Positions 44,560-60,072 of a stretch of DNA of 64,000 nucleotides are shown here, piece after piece. Location: positions 10,416,001-10,480,000 of the forward strand of contig CM121341.1 in the NCBI GenBank assembly GCA_051530055.1, read 5' to 3'. Positions within the stretch are counted from its first letter, which is position 1. The number at the start of each line of letters is the position of its first letter. A model generated the notes under the pieces. That model was given only the letters and a program-made list of their open reading frames with translations, was not told the origin of the DNA and ran no database searches. A program made the translations under genes and the position numbers. Source of the DNA: Neoechinorhynchus agilis (Eukaryota; Acanthocephala).

Positions 44560-45800
44560 AAAAATTTTCTACTAAATAACAATTATCTGAATATAAAAGC
44601 TTTTATCTATTTTACAACAAAATGCGTTGGATTTTTTCAAAAACAGTAATTATTGGCTAGTGAAATAATTACAAAATTTTTTATTAAATAACAATTATCT
44701 GACTCTAAACGTTTATCTATTTTTCGACAAAATGCGTTGGATTTGGTCACAAAGAGAAATTATTGGCTAGTGAAAAAATTTCAATGTATTTTATTAAGTA
44801 ACAATTATCTGATTCTAAACGTTTATCTATTTTTCGACAAAATGCGTTGGATTTGGTCACAAAGAGAAGTTATTGGCTAGTGAAAAAATTACAATATATT
44901 TTATTAAATAACAATTATCTGACTCTAAACGTTTATCTATTTTTCAGCAAAATGCGTTGGATTTTGGTCACAAAGAGAAATTATTGGCTAGTGAAAAAAT
45001 TACAATATATTTTATTAAATAACAATTATCTGACTCTAAACGTTTATCTATTTTTCAGCAAAATGCGTTAGATTTGGTCACAAAGAGAAATTATTGGCTA
45101 GTGAAAAAATTTCAATGTATTTTATTAAGTAACAATTATCTGATTCTAAACGTTTATCTATTTTTCGACAAAATGCGTTGGATTTGGTCACAAAGAGAAG
45201 TTATTGGCTAGTGAAAAAATTACAATATATTTTATTAAATAACAATTATCTGACTCTAAACGTTTATCTATTTTTCAGCAAAATGCGTTGGATTTGGTCA
45301 CAAAGAGAAATTATTGGCTAGTGAAAAAATTACAATATATTTTATTAAATAACAATTATCTGATTCTAAACGTTTATCTATTTTTCGACAAAATGCGTTG
45401 GATTTGGTCACAAAGAGAAGTTGCTGGGTAGCAAAAATTACAAAATTTTCTATTAAATACCAATTATCTGACTCTAAACCTTTATTTAATTTCCAAAAAA
45501 GGCGTTTGATGCGGGCACAAAGAGAAATTATTGGCTAGTGAAAAAATTTCAATATATTTTATTAAATAACAATTATCTGATTCTAAACGTTTATCTATTT
45601 TTCGACAAAATGCGTTGAATTTGGTCACAAAGAGAAGTTATTGGCTAGTGAAAAAAATACAATATATTTTATTAAATAATAATTATCTGACTCTAAACGC
45701 TTATCTATTTTTCGACAAAATGCGTCGGATTTGGTCACAAAGAGAAGTTATTGGCTAGTGAAAAAATTACAATATATTTTATTAAATAACAATTATCTGA
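44560..45800. repeat. Satellite 3: about 11 tandem copies of a 112-bp unit
   Basis: Unit words are AACAATTATCTGACTCTAAACG, GACAAAATGCGTTGGATTTGG and AAAGAGAAATTATTGGCTAG. Copies at the left edge and one near 45.43-45.53 kb are diverged; the central ones are nearly identical and seem to alternate between two subtypes (GATTCTAAACG with CGACAAAA, and GACTCTAAACG with CAGCAAAA), a possible dimeric order. A 74-codon plus-strand frame inside it is a by-product. Confidence 0.93.
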
Positions 45801-48073
45801 CTACGCTTTTGGAATTGAACTTGAGAAATGAGTTTCCGGTGTATGGTAGGTTTAAAGATTTGTATTCTACTGCGAACTGCTCCACGAAATTTTGAAATCT
45901 GTTTTATGTGTTTCGTTAATTCGAATTCAAAAACTGCGGCATACAGTCTCATCACGCAATAATATCTTTGCAAAGAAAAATATTAGAGGCGGTATAAAAT
46001 CAGATTTATTTTTATCGTACAGAAATAGTGTTATTTATAAACCTTTTAAATTAATTGTTGGGAGCTAAAGTATTGCCACAAAACCATTTCAAAAATTGAT
46101 GGAACGATGAATAATGAATTTTTTGATCGGAAGGTGAGAAAAGGACGGGAATCGTTGCCGTTTTCCCTTATAACCATCTCTGTATGTTTTCTTCTGTTTT
46201 TTGTGGAGACAGTATTCACGATAGAAACATTAGAGTTCCAGATTTCTAGGAGATTTAAAATCTTGGTCAAATTTTGTTTTCGAAAATTAACACTTCAGAG
46301 AGTCGTTGTAATGACAAAGAAAATCATCATTTTTGAGCTATCGTAAACCAGTGGAGCTAGCTACGATTCTCTTGCCTTCGTTCGTTACATTTTACACTAG
46401 CAAAAAGATCCTGCTTGCGGCTCACTTGTTTTAATCGAAAATTCTTTCAGTATCGCATGTTACGCACTAGATCCTAGAAAGTTTTATGGCTTTCCCAAGT
46501 AAGGGAAACACAAGACCGTGTTAACTCCAATGTTATACAATAATATCAGTAATTGCGTAAAGACGATTAATCTTACTTAAAAACACTGAATTTTTAATCT
46601 CTTTCATTCTAGGGATTCTCTAAACCTACGTTGCATGCACTGACCTGTTACTGTCAAGTGCGTATCTTAAAGTGACCGCTATGCGAATTTGTCATAGTTT
46701 AAAACTACGTCAGATCGAAAGATCAGATGCAAGTTTTTCCCATTATTCGCCGTCTGATTGGCTGGAATGCAATTTAATTAACCAATAGGGGCACAATATA
46801 ATCGCAAACATGTGAAAAATGCTGAATTTTCGTACTCATGAAAATGTTTTTCCCTCTTAAACCTTGGAAATTCCCACCACAAAACGCTTCCTTTGACAGG
46901 CATCCTTGCAAGACATACTTTGCAAGTGTTTTTCATCGTCTGTGCTTATGAAAATACGTTTCCGTTATTGATCAGGGTTGCGGTAGAATTTGGTTTTATA
47001 CACGAAGGGATCGCGTAGGGCGCAAAACGAAAATTGCATATTTGGATGCTCATTGATTTTGCTATATTGTTAAAAAAAGAGTAAAGTGTCGTAAATCGTG
47101 CCCTAGCATGGGTGGGTCCTCCTCAGCACAGGTATTGGTTTACGTTGTTGTAGCGACGATGATGCTAATCCTTGTACTTAGTGTTTATCCGAGCGCGGAT
47201 GCGATAATCTGATTGATTGGGTATGCTGTCTGATTACCAGATCTGTCTTTGGTTTCGCCGGGTGTTGTCGTGTAAAGATCCCAAGTGCTGAAAGTTGCGT
47301 GTCGACTGTTCGCTGCTGTTGGGTCGCATAGATTTCGAGAGCTAACCCTTTGCCGAGTACTGTCTAACTACTTTTCCGTCGAAGTTTAGCAGCGTAGAAA
47401 TTCATAACACTGTATGCTAACTTGGCATGTAGCTGACTTTAATGAGTACGCTGTTTTTTGAAGACGTTGAAAGTTTATTAGTTCTACGCCTGTGCTTCAA
47501 TTATTGTCACACACTAATCTTGAATTTACAATAGTTAAACAATAAACCGATTACATCAGTAACTATACAATATGGATATATTTTACATACTAAAAAATTA
47601 TTTTTAACTTTACTGTCGCTGAAGAAATGATATGTCGTTTCTGAGAAGTCACAACCATTTTTATTGAATAATCAACCTTTGGATACCTTTACATATATTT
47701 TCCTATAGTTTTTATGAAAGTTTGTTCAAATCGTTAGCATTCTTTTCATGGAATATTTACTCGTTTTAGCGCCATCTTTGATCGTTCCTCTAGATTCATA
47801 TCCCTTGTACTGGTGTGTAGCATTGATTCGTCTTCTCATCCTTGAAGGCTGCCGTTTTCTTTTTGGAAACAAACATGAAACCGTGTGTAAACACCGCTTC
47901 TACTTTACGATAATGTAAGAGTTCTTCATGAAGGTTCATACTGTACCATTAATTGTTACTGGTATTTATCCTTCCTCATTCAAAAACAATGCCTGTCGCA
48001 ACTTTGTTCTGTCACAATCTCAACAATAGTTCTGCATTCTCATTTGTAGACACGTTTATATGTTCACCTATTG
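45801..48073. other. Intergenic; upstream region of the PAK gene
   Basis: I see no gene. Around 47.1-47.4 kb the sequence is less AT-rich than its surroundings (CCTAGCATGGGTGGGTCC, GCCGAGTACTG), which could mark the PAK promoter or an untranslated exon. Short frames near 46.0-46.3 kb on both strands are mutual shadows. Confidence 0.4.
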
Positions 48074-50504
<2,431 letters not shown>

Positions 50505-52095
50505 ACACCACGTTGTGCTTGTTGACCATGCGTGTCGCCCGAATTGGAATGGCTTTTGTATATGAGTGTACGTCTGAGTGCGCGTTGTTATGATGAAACT
50601 TGATTTGAGATAAAGACGGGAATGGGAGACTAGAAGTATTTTCTCGTTAAGTCCTAGTTGCAATATTGACCGATTGCAAAGATGAGCGTGAAGCTCCAAT
50701 CTCCAAAATCTGAATGCAAAATATAGAAAAGTTTCAAATTTTAAATTTAAGCGATTATATGTCGCATTACTCTGCATCGAGCACTCGTATTCAACTAAGA
50801 TTTCATGATAATGCTTCTTCGTAATAAAAACCTATTTGGTCTTTAATTCTCGGTTAAAAATTATCGCAAATTGTGTATATTTATGCCCATTTAAGTCTTT
50901 TTCATCTTTTGAATTGACATAAAGGTTTTCTGCGTTGAAGTGTGGCCTCTTCCACGGATGATAATTTTTGTTGGGCATACAGCCCACCTATACCTTGGAT
51001 AAGGAAAACGCATAAAATCACTTATTCTTCGGGTCCTCAGATACCTCCCGAGGGGAGCGAATTTCCTCCTTTCAGTTATATTTCGTTCCCTTTGGTTATG
51101 TGTACAAACTATTGCATACCTTGAACCATATCTGTGGGCTGTGTTCCCTAAAAAAATTATCAGTCGTGGAAAAGACCTACTTCAGCACAGAATAAATGTA
51201 ATCGGCTAGCTAGACTTAAAGATAAAATAAAGGACGTTTCGAACCTCGTCGGGTTCATCATCATCCACTTGTATTTTAGAAGTGATGATGAATCCGACGA
51301 GGTTCGAAACGTCTTTAATAAATAATCATTTAATGGGTGAAGACTTCTAAGCAATAATTCCAATCAAATTTCCCTCTACCTCACATATCGACATTTTTAT
51401 AAAATAAAAGTTTTTAGGTAATATTCATAGAGCTTACACATAGTATAAGTTCTTTTTAGTTAAATGAATTATATTCTTATAACATTTTTAGGCATTCGCA
51501 GAAATTTTCGTATTGAACACAAATTCGAGTGTAAATGTTGAACATTCTTGTAGTAAAATAAATGTGATTAGATGTAGTGATGATTTGTTGACCAAAAATC
51601 TATATCCTCCATTTAATGTTTAATAGGTTTGTTTAACATTTTTGTTTCATTTCCATTTGCTGCTCATTCACTTCAGTATCGCCACCCGCTTTTCTATGAC
51701 ACAAAAGTGAATTTGGGGGAATTTTATAATTTTACATAGAAATTATGATCTGATCATTATTCAGCGATGATTCATGTTCTTATTAAGCAATTGTGTATCT
51801 TTGTAACAAGCGCGTTTCAAACAAAACCTCGAAGTATCGGCAGCAACTTTTTATGAGTTTTTATCAATAGTCAAGCAGAGTAAAAATGCGCTCATTATCA
51901 CACTTTTTAAAACATTGATTTTTCTCTTCATTGCAGTACGGACGAAATATTAAGCGGTTGTGTAAAGACACTTTACTGTATAAAGTAAAACTTTTTAGGA
52001 AAATTAAAAAGTATAATTTGCAATTTTCTGGATAATTCATGTTTTAGATAAAGCTCTGAATTTTTTTCAACTTCGTGAGGTGTTACTTTTCATCT
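50505..52095. other. Intergenic between converging PAK and PTPDC1
   Basis: No gene is visible. It contains a reverse-orientation copy of the hammerhead-box repeat at about 51030-51100, and one full and one partial foldback arm at 51210-51420. The rest is AT-rich and featureless. Confidence 0.5.
51210..51420. repeat. Foldback-family repeat with hammerhead-like motif
   Basis: The left arm GGACGTTTCGAACCTCGTCGG (51231 on) is the reverse complement of the right arm CCGACGAGGTTCGAAACGTC (about 51294-51313); the loop is TCCACTTGTATTTTAGAAG. The right arm goes on to TTTAATAAATAATCATTTA and the GAAGACTTCTAA tail. The right arm contains TGATGATGAATCC-GACGA-GGTTCGAAACGTC, the best hammerhead-like version in the window. 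Confidence 0.8.
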
Positions 52096-54726
52096 CTAAA
52101 CTTTCTGTATCCACTTTTGCAAACAATATTGGATCAATTCGTCGGTACTTTCATCCATTCGAATTCCATAGCCAGCCGAAATCAAATTAACTTTTGAATC
52201 AGATCCATTTTTCTCGTTTTCAATATCAAGCTGTGTCCGCTTTAATGTTAAAAGTAATCGCAAATGATTTGAAACTATTTTTAGCATTTGAAGATTTTCA
52301 ACATCTTTTCCTAATTCACTGGTTTGACTCAAGGTATACAATAGTCGGGCGTAGAAGACTACAACTAATCTAACAGTAGCATTTGTGGCAGGATCTGTAA
52401 AGAATTTGTTAATATCTGTTTCCGGTTGACCAACGGCTTCCTCCTTCATTATTTTATAGACTTGTGGACGAATTACACCTTCATCAATATCATTAAACCA
52501 GCTCGTGAATAGACCCGTGAGCAGCTCAATATCAACACACTCCGTTACGAGGATCTTAAGATATTCAACCCAATTTTGGTTGATCATTGACCGGTATTTA
52601 AAAATCTTTTGATGAGTACGATCGTCATTTACTTTTTCAGAGGTAAGCATCTCAAACACTTTTTGAACACTCACTGGATTTTGGCATTCCGTTGCGGGTT
52701 CCAAAAGTAGCCAATTGTATAGGTGATTGCATTCGAAAGGTGATTTTCGACAAACTTCTTTTTCGAATTCAATATCAGAACGTATTTGGTTTCTTAAGTC
52801 TTCCACCGACTACCAATAACGTTTATACAGAGTTTGATTCCTAGTTCATCTACATGTATACGACCAGGATCTCTGTGAGTGGACGACGGCAATGGTACAA
52901 GGTTGCATAAATACACGAGACGTTTAACACAGACATACAGAACGAGAGGAATGTGAGAAATTGAGGAACGTCTCGTGGCTCCGTAAAGGACAACACTCTG
53001 AGCATGCATTGCTTGTGAGAGCAATCGGTATTCATCGGATTCGCCATCGGTTTGAGTGGATTCGCAACAAAACAGTTTCCCTCCGTTAACAATATAGGAA
53101 CTGAATACTTCAACTGTTTTAAGTTGAATCGGAGTCTGAATAGAGCCGGGCCTCTTCCTTCTTACAAACTCTATAGCTTCTCGATGTTGCATTTTACATT
53201 TCTGGTGGAATTGTGCTTCATAGACCAGATAACACGCAATGATAAATCCAGTTCGCCCTAGACCGGCGTGACAGTGAACAGCCACTTTCTTGTTTTCATC
53301 CCGAATACATTCCTCCATTCTGTGAACAATCTTTAAAATGCTACGATTACTGTTAATGGTTCCAAAGTCAGTTACTTCGTAGCCGTAGACGTCGATACCG
53401 GCACTTTTGAACATTTCGGGATCATATGAGAAACCGGATGTTGCGTCGATACCAACGCCACAGTATGCATGTTCCCCACGCTTTTGGAGGTTCACTATGA
53501 GACCAATGTTCATTTCTGGCGCTTATTTCGGCACGGATTGAATGCAAGAATATCTTACGCATGTTGCAAATTAATTGATCTTTTGCATTTTCTCTCCTGA
53601 GTTTCTTTTGCTTCAAAAGTTAAGGCTAATTATTTTCTGAAATTACTGTTGTCTAATACTCGAAGCTATAACATTTCAATTATTAACTATGGAACTCGAA
53701 AATTAGACAGAATTCAATATATTAGCTTAGATCAAATATTTGACAATAGTTATATTTGTTATTGTAAAGGGAAATGCTGCGATTTAAATGATGACTAAAA
53801 CGATCTTAGTGTATTTTATATTACTTAATCCACATGTAGAAAAATCGGTTAATACATTAATCACGATTTACGGTATGAAAATGTTAAGGAGAAATTAACA
53901 GTCTTTGTTTAGAGGAAGGCCGACCATGTACCAAATATTTAGTGCAATTTTGTTACCAATAAGTGCCAATTTTCAGTACCGATACAAGCATTAACATAGC
54001 CTCAACCAACTTGAATTTGGATATGGATACATTTGACGGCCGCGCCATTGCGACAATATTATCCGTAATCCACGTTGAGTAAAGTCCCGGGATTGCTGTA
54101 TGTGGTTTCATCCACTTAGATTCTAACTCGTATTTGCAATGAATTCCATTACACCCGATTTTGCACCTGTACCGTTCACTAGTCACATTTTTGAAGCGTC
54201 TAGCAATACTCAACGGATGTATCCTTCTCATTATTTGTGGCGTACTAAGTAGTCTCTCAAATAAACTCGGATCATCTATGATTTTCTTTGGTTCTGCTGG
54301 ACTAACAGCCAACACCCGTTCATCCATCGAAACAGTCTCACGTGCGGGTTGACTATCTTCGACGGTCAGGCGGTCTACTTCAGCAACCTCATCTAGATCA
54401 TTGCCACTTTCAACTGATGAAGACAAACTTTCATCAGAAGACTGTTCATCTTCGCCATCATCTTCGCTACTTGACGATTCTAAATCAGCTTCTGATGGTT
54501 CTCGGCCGCGACAAAATGTCTTTAACATTCGCCATCTTGACTTATGATATTGCTTATCGGCATCCTGGTTCAAGTTTGTTGGTTCACTTCGCGTTCGAAA
54601 CAAGCTGAGCATTTCAACCATCGTCTCATTATTATCCAGAATCTTTGGTTTTGAGTTGACTCGCTTCCTTGGTATAGGTAGTGACAGTCTTGGTCTCATT
54701 GTCCACAACCTGGAATTTTTTCTCAT
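52096..54726 (-). CDS. PTPDC1: PTPDC1-type dual-specificity/tyrosine phosphatase, at least three exons
   Basis: A homolog of protein tyrosine phosphatase domain-containing 1, a cilia-linked phosphatase of the PTEN/CDC14-like fold. Exon 1 runs from 54726 down to about 53980. It has a Ser/Asp/Glu-rich linker, then YRCKIGCNGIHCKYELESK, and AIPGLYSTWITDN followed by IVAMARPSN, which matches the N-terminal part of the family. Exon 2 (about 53515-52854) has GLIVNLQKRGEHAYCG, the catalytic VAVHCHAGLGRTGFIIACY (HCx5R, Cys, Arg and following Thr intact) and KRPGSIQTPIQL. Exon 3 (52809-52096) gives the helical C-terminus (NHLYNWLLLEPATEC to LQKWIQKV). Intron 2 is 44 bp with good signals. The exon 1-2 border is not resolved: no canonical donor in the right phase is seen. 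Total is near 700 residues, close to the human 750. Confidence 0.85.
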
Positions 54727-57700
54727 TGTTTTAATTAGTTCAAATCTAAATTATAGTTAGTTGTCAAGGATACGCGTATAGCAGAGTTGGAGACTGGGCA
54801 GCTTTTCGACTTTAAGGAGAGCAAGGCACCGAGAAAACTGGCATCTTGAAGACCGTAAAGTATAATGGCATGTTTTTTATTAGTCACATAGTGAAATGCT
54901 TTTCCTGGGTGCCGTTTCAGAACTCACGCATAAATGCCTGATGTGGATGCGCCCCCAGTGACTAAAGCATAGAAAATGGTAATTAAAAATTCGACGGAGA
55001 TAATAAACATCTCAGGAATGAAATGTTCCATGGCGATGTATCGATTTCATAAATACTTTCTAGCGTTTAAAGTGCGAAGTCAAATGAGTTTAAACGTTTG
55101 CTCACTTCTGACTACCATTAAAGTTGGCCATCAATGGCAATAGGAACCTGAAGGGGGTCGCTCAAAATCAGTAAAAGAAAAAGAAGGAAAATCGATCAGA
55201 AAAGGCGTAATAAAATGGTTCCCCTAGAAATACTAAATAGCACTAATATACAGTACACTTAGTAAGGTGAAAAACCCGTTTTCTGCGGTAAAAATCGAGC
55301 TTTTAACAGAATGTAAAGAGTTAATATCTCTATTCTCATGAGAGTCGTGAGTGTCATAAAGCGCTCAAACGCCTTCAAATTTCACTTTTAAGAAAAACAA
55401 TCGATATTGATAAGTCCAACTATATCAGGCGGAAAACGTATAGAAAAGATTGGATTAAGTGTTTGTGCTTCGAACGTAGAAGTAAGCAATATTAGACATT
55501 TGTTTTTTAAGCACATCTCAGTGGAATTTCACTTGGTAGAGAAAGGGAAGCTCTTCACACTGTGCCTTACGTTTTCCAACGACGAAATTTTAGACAGCAT
55601 TTTCCTTAAGTGGGTTCCATGTTGATGTAAGTGATTTTCTCGAGGCAAATTTGAAGAAGATGTCACTACATTGCATTTTCCTTTAGATTAAATAAAAGTC
55701 AATTTCTGATCAAAAATTTAATTCAGGTTGAAGATTCGGTTTGCATACTTTTTGTTAATTTGTAGTACCCAATTTATTGATAGTTACAACCTTATTAACC
55801 TCCCCGATGACTGATTTATTTGTACGAATTTTCGTCTGCATGCAGACCTCTCCAGGTATTGTTAGCAGACAAATTGAAGTAATTTATTGAATCTGATACT
55901 TCGGCACAATCTTGTGCTTTTATAAAGGTCTTTGAAGCGTTTTATGAGAATATAACACATAAAGCACTTCAACAACCGCTAAAAAAATTCGCGAGAAACA
56001 AGCATGAACAATTCAATCTTCAAACTAAACTAAATATCTTTGCCTTTTGAAATCGCCGTAAAAAATCGATTTGAAGTTTTTCACACGCATTTTACAGAAA
56101 ATTTATTGGTGTTTTCCTGAAACACCTTTATGCACTAAACGAGTGGCACGAATTAATCTAAATTCGTCTCACATTTGTTGCTTTTCGCTGCTTAGTTAAT
56201 CTAATTGTATCGCGAAGTTAATGGTATACGACGAAAGTTATCGTTTAGGCAAAAGTGCTATTTCTGCGAATCTTAAAAATTAATAATAGCCGTGTATAAG
56301 TTAAAAGGGAATTTATTTAAACGTTCGATGAAGTATGAATAATTATAGTGAAAATTACGATAATTTTTTGAAGAATGACATAGAACAAAATAATGATTTT
56401 TTTAAACTGTTTGTCAAATGCTGCAACCTCACCGATTATAATCATTCAATTTCTATCCTGGAATCTCTGAGATGATTAATAACGTATGCTCACTGATCCT
56501 TTATCAATAATGTTTTTATTTTTCCAATAATAACGTATACTCATTGATCCTTTATCATCAATGTTTTTATTTTTCTAATATATTCGGACAGTTTCGGTGA
56601 TAGATTAAGCTTTCATAAATTCATTAATTTGAATGGATCGTTTTAAAAATCAATTTTTTCCCTGAAGTAATGCATTGGAGCTTTTGAAACTGTACGATAT
56701 GAATTAGGTGTGTTCATTGATTCTTGATCGCCATATGTAAGAGTAATAATAAATTAATCTCCATATTACCAAACAAAATATAAAAATATTTACTCGGTTC
56801 GCTAGTGCACGCTCATAACTAGTAGCAAAGGAATTTTAAAGTGAAATCGGACGAAGGTCATTAGGTTCATCTATTGATCTTTTTCCATTTTTAATCAGGA
56901 AAATACGCCTGAGCAAATAAGCATCAGTTTAGCGAGATGTCTGATAGTCCCGCGAGAGCAGGTTATATATTTTTGTACCAGAAGTGCTATTAGAAGCAGA
57001 TAATTTCTGATTTAGCGATCAAACTTTTAAAATGTATTTTAAAGTCAAATCTGAACGGTTACCCATTAACCCGCGAAATATAAAATCGGCCTATTATCCT
57101 TGAAGCGATCCGCAAAGTAGAATTCAAAAACAGAGATAACAATATTATCTTTTGTCGAGGTTTTAACCACTTTGAAAGTCTTGATTCCCAGTCGGTAAAA
57201 TTCTTCCAAAAGTCAAAAAAGGATACTTGGCGATAAACCACAAGTAAAAGTTAAGACACTTCTTAAATACATTTCTTGTGACATTGTAATAAGAGGGAAT
57301 TGACGGAATTAACTATTGTTTTGGTACATTTCAACGATGGATCATTAAAATCTTCGATAATAAAATCAATATTAGCTTTGAGAAGCCATTTGACTTTACC
57401 TTTGGTAGTGAAACGATGGATAAACCCGGGTTTTATATACAAATTAACGACGGTAAATCGCTGCTGATTGAATAAAAACTTAAAAGTGGAATGAGGCAAT
57501 TCAGACGATAAAAAGGAAGCGATCAAAGTGGCGTTAAGTGAGATATTAAAAATTATGATAAGACGTTGCTGTGCTAGTCCGAAGGGACCAGGGATAAAAC
57601 AATTGAACTTCGGGGAGTTGAATGGATTTTGATAATTTTAAAATTGAGATACATTATATTCAATTTTTGTTTATTCAAATAAAAAATTGAAGTTTCCGGC

Positions 57701-58341
57701 ATAAAATGATTTAACTTGGAAAGGTTGGCTCCCGCTACAATTACACTGCAACAAATGCATGTTTGGTTCTAGTCCGTTTGCAAGACATTGGACTTTCTGA
57801 GATGCTGAGAGAATGAGTAAATATCTTGGAAACTTCGACTTAGAGAAGTCCCGAAGGTATGTCAGCCAATTGTAGCTGGTCAAATATATTCTCATCGGTC
57901 CGGTATAGTAAGTAAAATTATCGATCCTTTTAATACCGTCGTTTTTGAAAGAACGCGTCCATGGCTAGAAAACTTGATCGTACATTAGCTGCTTAGGCAA
58001 GATAAAGTTCAATTTGACGATGAAGATGTAATACCATCTTTTTGTAGGATAGGATAAATATGCTTCTCGATTATCGATTAATTAAGTCGACTGGGAATTA
58101 AGTCGTTTTTATTGGGCGTATTTCTCGTGGAGCTGAATATTTAGGCGTGATCCAAGAATTGAGAGACATTGCTCTCCCACAAGACATTAAGTTGCCGTTT
58201 GCCACCCTCGTATCCGTACTATCTTGATTGAAAATAACGGGATCATGAAATCTACATTATTTTTGAGTGAGCTATTTTTCAACAAACAAAAACCAGACAT
58301 GAATTCTTGTTAAGAATCGATCCCAATTTTCACACTAAAAA
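54727..58341. other. Gene-poor AT-rich region with a LINE relic
   Basis: About 3.6 kb without a supported gene. It holds a near-exact 56-bp direct duplication at 56477-56588 (AACGTATGCTCACTGATCC and AACGTATACTCATTGATCC repeats) and a LINE endonuclease relic at 57.26-57.80 kb, annotated separately. Confidence 0.5.
57263..57800 (-). mobile_element. LINE endonuclease relic
   Basis: Minus-strand FTVVNLYIKPGFIHRF, then IDFIIEDFNDPSLKCTK, matches ILVGNVYVRPKFIHKK and VLFGDFNDPSGKWTK in the LINE at 39.9-40.5 kb. Further upstream (57.70-57.78 kb) a CNCSGSQPF fragment matches the beginning of that endonuclease. Only the endonuclease part survives, with frame breaks. Confidence 0.7.
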
Positions 58342-58560
58342 CAACCAAAGGGGACGAAATACCGTTGAAGGGAGGAAACTCACTGATGAGTCCCGCCTTC
58401 TGGAGGTATCTGAGGATCCGGAGAGAAGTACGAACTCTTAGCATTTAATCAGAGTTTAAGTGGTTATATCACTTCTCTGATGTAAAGCAAAATTTCTCCG
58501 ACCGCGGAAAGTGCAAATTCACATCAATAAAAAAATTAAAAAAAAGAAATACTAAAAACA
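58342..58560 (+). repeat. Interspersed repeat with hammerhead-like boxes, copy B
   Basis: It begins AACCAAAGGGGACGAAATACC and goes on to CACTGATGAGTCCCGCC, then GGAGGTATCTGAGGATCCGG, and ends with an A-rich tail (AAAAAAATTAAAAAAAAG). The second half is homologous to the reverse complement of the segment inserted in satellite 2; the first half matches 11.28-11.35 kb. The A-rich end suggests retroposition. Confidence 0.75.
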
Positions 58561-58874
58561 AGGGTTTTAAAGCATGCGTTCATTATGCATTATCTGTGGC
58601 ATTAAAGGAATGATTCCTGCATTGCTGCCCACTGCAATAAACCATTGTTTGATTTTTTTATTATAAGACACGCTATTTTGCAACCATATCGCTCATTATT
58701 AAAATTAGTATCTGCCACAATATAGCACCACAACAGAGTGTTCAGTAACGTGATACGTCTTCAGCGACTTTGTTATGGAAGAGAGATCTTCTAAAAATGG
58801 TAGCAGACAACCCAGGAATTTTCCTATAAGGAAAAACTTCTTTATTCTTCATCTGATTATGCAAGCTCTTTTGG

Positions 58875-58882
58875 TATAAAAG
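58875..58882 (+). promoter_or_regulatory. TATA box of actin
   Basis: TATAAAAG lies 60-67 bases before the actin ATG, a suitable position for a core promoter with a short untranslated leader. Confidence 0.55.
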
Positions 58883-58941
58883 ATTATGGTTCATCACATC
58901 GAAAGCAGAACTGAGCTCGTAGCCAACTTTCTCTGAAAAAC

Positions 58942-60072
58942 ATGGCAGAAGAAGAAGTAGCAGCAGTCGTGATCGATAATGGATCGGGTATGTGCAAGGC
59001 CGGATTCGCCGGGGACGATGCTCCTCGTGTCGTGTTTCCCTCAATCGTTGGACGGCCCAAATACCAGGCAGTGATGGTCGGAATGGGGCAAAAGGACTCT
59101 TATGTTGGAGATGAAGCTCAGAGCAAGAGAGGAATATTGACTCTAAAGTATCCAGTTGAGCATGGCATCATTACAAACTGGGATGATATGGAGAAAGTGT
59201 GGCATCATACGTTTTACAATGAACTCCGAGTTGCTCCAGAAGAGCATCCTACTCTTCAGACTGAGTCTCCGTTGAACCCAAAAGTGAACAGAGAAAAGAT
59301 GACTCAAATCATGTTCGAAACGTTCAATTCACCAGCCATGTACGTGGCCATTCAGGCCGTCCTTTCTTTATACGCCTCAGGGCGAACAACCGGAGTTGTT
59401 CTGGACTCTGGGGACGGTGTAACTCATACAGTTCCTATCTACGAAGGATACGCCCTTCCCCATGCCATTCTCCGTCTGGACGTCGCTGGACGGGAATTGA
59501 CCGAGTACATGATGAAAATCATGATGGAACACGGTTATGCCTTTGTCTCATCGGCAGAACGGGAAATCGTGAGAGATATCAAGGAGAAACTGTGTTATGT
59601 GGCGCTGGATTTTGAACAAGAATTGGCTATTGCCGCAAGTTCATCATCGATTGAAAAGAGTTACGAGCTTCCTGATGGTCAAGTAATCAGCATTGGAAAC
59701 GAGAGATTCCGCTGCCCTGAAGCGTTGTTCCAACCTTCGTTTGTAGGAATGGAAATCCTTGGAGTTCATGAAACTACTTTTAACTCAATAATGCGCTGTG
59801 ACATTGATATCCGCAAAGATCTTTATGCTAATACCGTCCTTTCGGGAGGCAGTAGCATGTACCCGGGTATTGCTGATAGAATGCAAAAGGAAATGACTGC
59901 TCTTGCGCCAAGCACAATCAAAATTAAGATTATCGCCCCACCTGAACGTAAATACTCTGTATGGATCGGTGGATCTATTCTTGCTTCATTGTCAACGTTC
60001 CAATCAATGTGGATTTCAAAGGAGGAATACGACGAAAGCGGACCTTCGATTGTCCACAGAAAGTGCTTCTAA
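58942..60072 (+). CDS. ACT: Actin, intronless
   Basis: A complete 376-residue conventional actin (family length 375-377). It contains the nucleotide-binding loops ([54 protein letters not shown]), the DNase loop [18 protein letters not shown], and the C-terminus [11 protein letters not shown]. The N-terminus [16 protein letters not shown] is cytoplasmic-type. It is moderately diverged from typical actins: [18 protein letters not shown] where [18 protein letters not shown] is usual, and [13 protein letters not shown] and [12 protein letters not shown] as usual. No intron is present, unlike the other multi-exon genes here, so a retrocopy is possible, but the frame is intact and a TATA box lies upstream. 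A minus-strand open frame at 58742-59044 is a shadow. Confidence 0.97.
   Translation: MAEEEVAAVVIDNGSGMCKAGFAGDDAPRVVFPSIVGRPKYQAVMVGMGQKDSYVGDEAQSKRGILTLKYPVEHGIITNWDDMEKVWHHTFYNELRVAPEEHPTLQTESPLNPKVNREKMTQIMFETFNSPAMYVAIQAVLSLYASGRTTGVVLDSGDGVTHTVPIYEGYALPHAILRLDVAGRELTEYMMKIMMEHGYAFVSSAEREIVRDIKEKLCYVALDFEQELAIAASSSSIEKSYELPDGQVISIGNERFRCPEALFQPSFVGMEILGVHETTFNSIMRCDIDIRKDLYANTVLSGGSSMYPGIADRMQKEMTALAPSTIKIKIIAPPERKYSVWIGGSILASLSTFQSMWISKEEYDESGPSIVHRKCF

Noticed and set aside
44847-45071. A 74-codon frame with an internal repeat
   Set aside because: It lies within satellite 3; two units of 112 bp merely stay open.
55407-55625. A 72-codon plus-strand frame
   Set aside because: It opens with a non-ATG codon, and has no splice context or similarity.
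58742-59044. A 100-codon minus-strand frame overlapping the actin start
   Set aside because: It is a shadow of the actin coding sequence and its promoter region.
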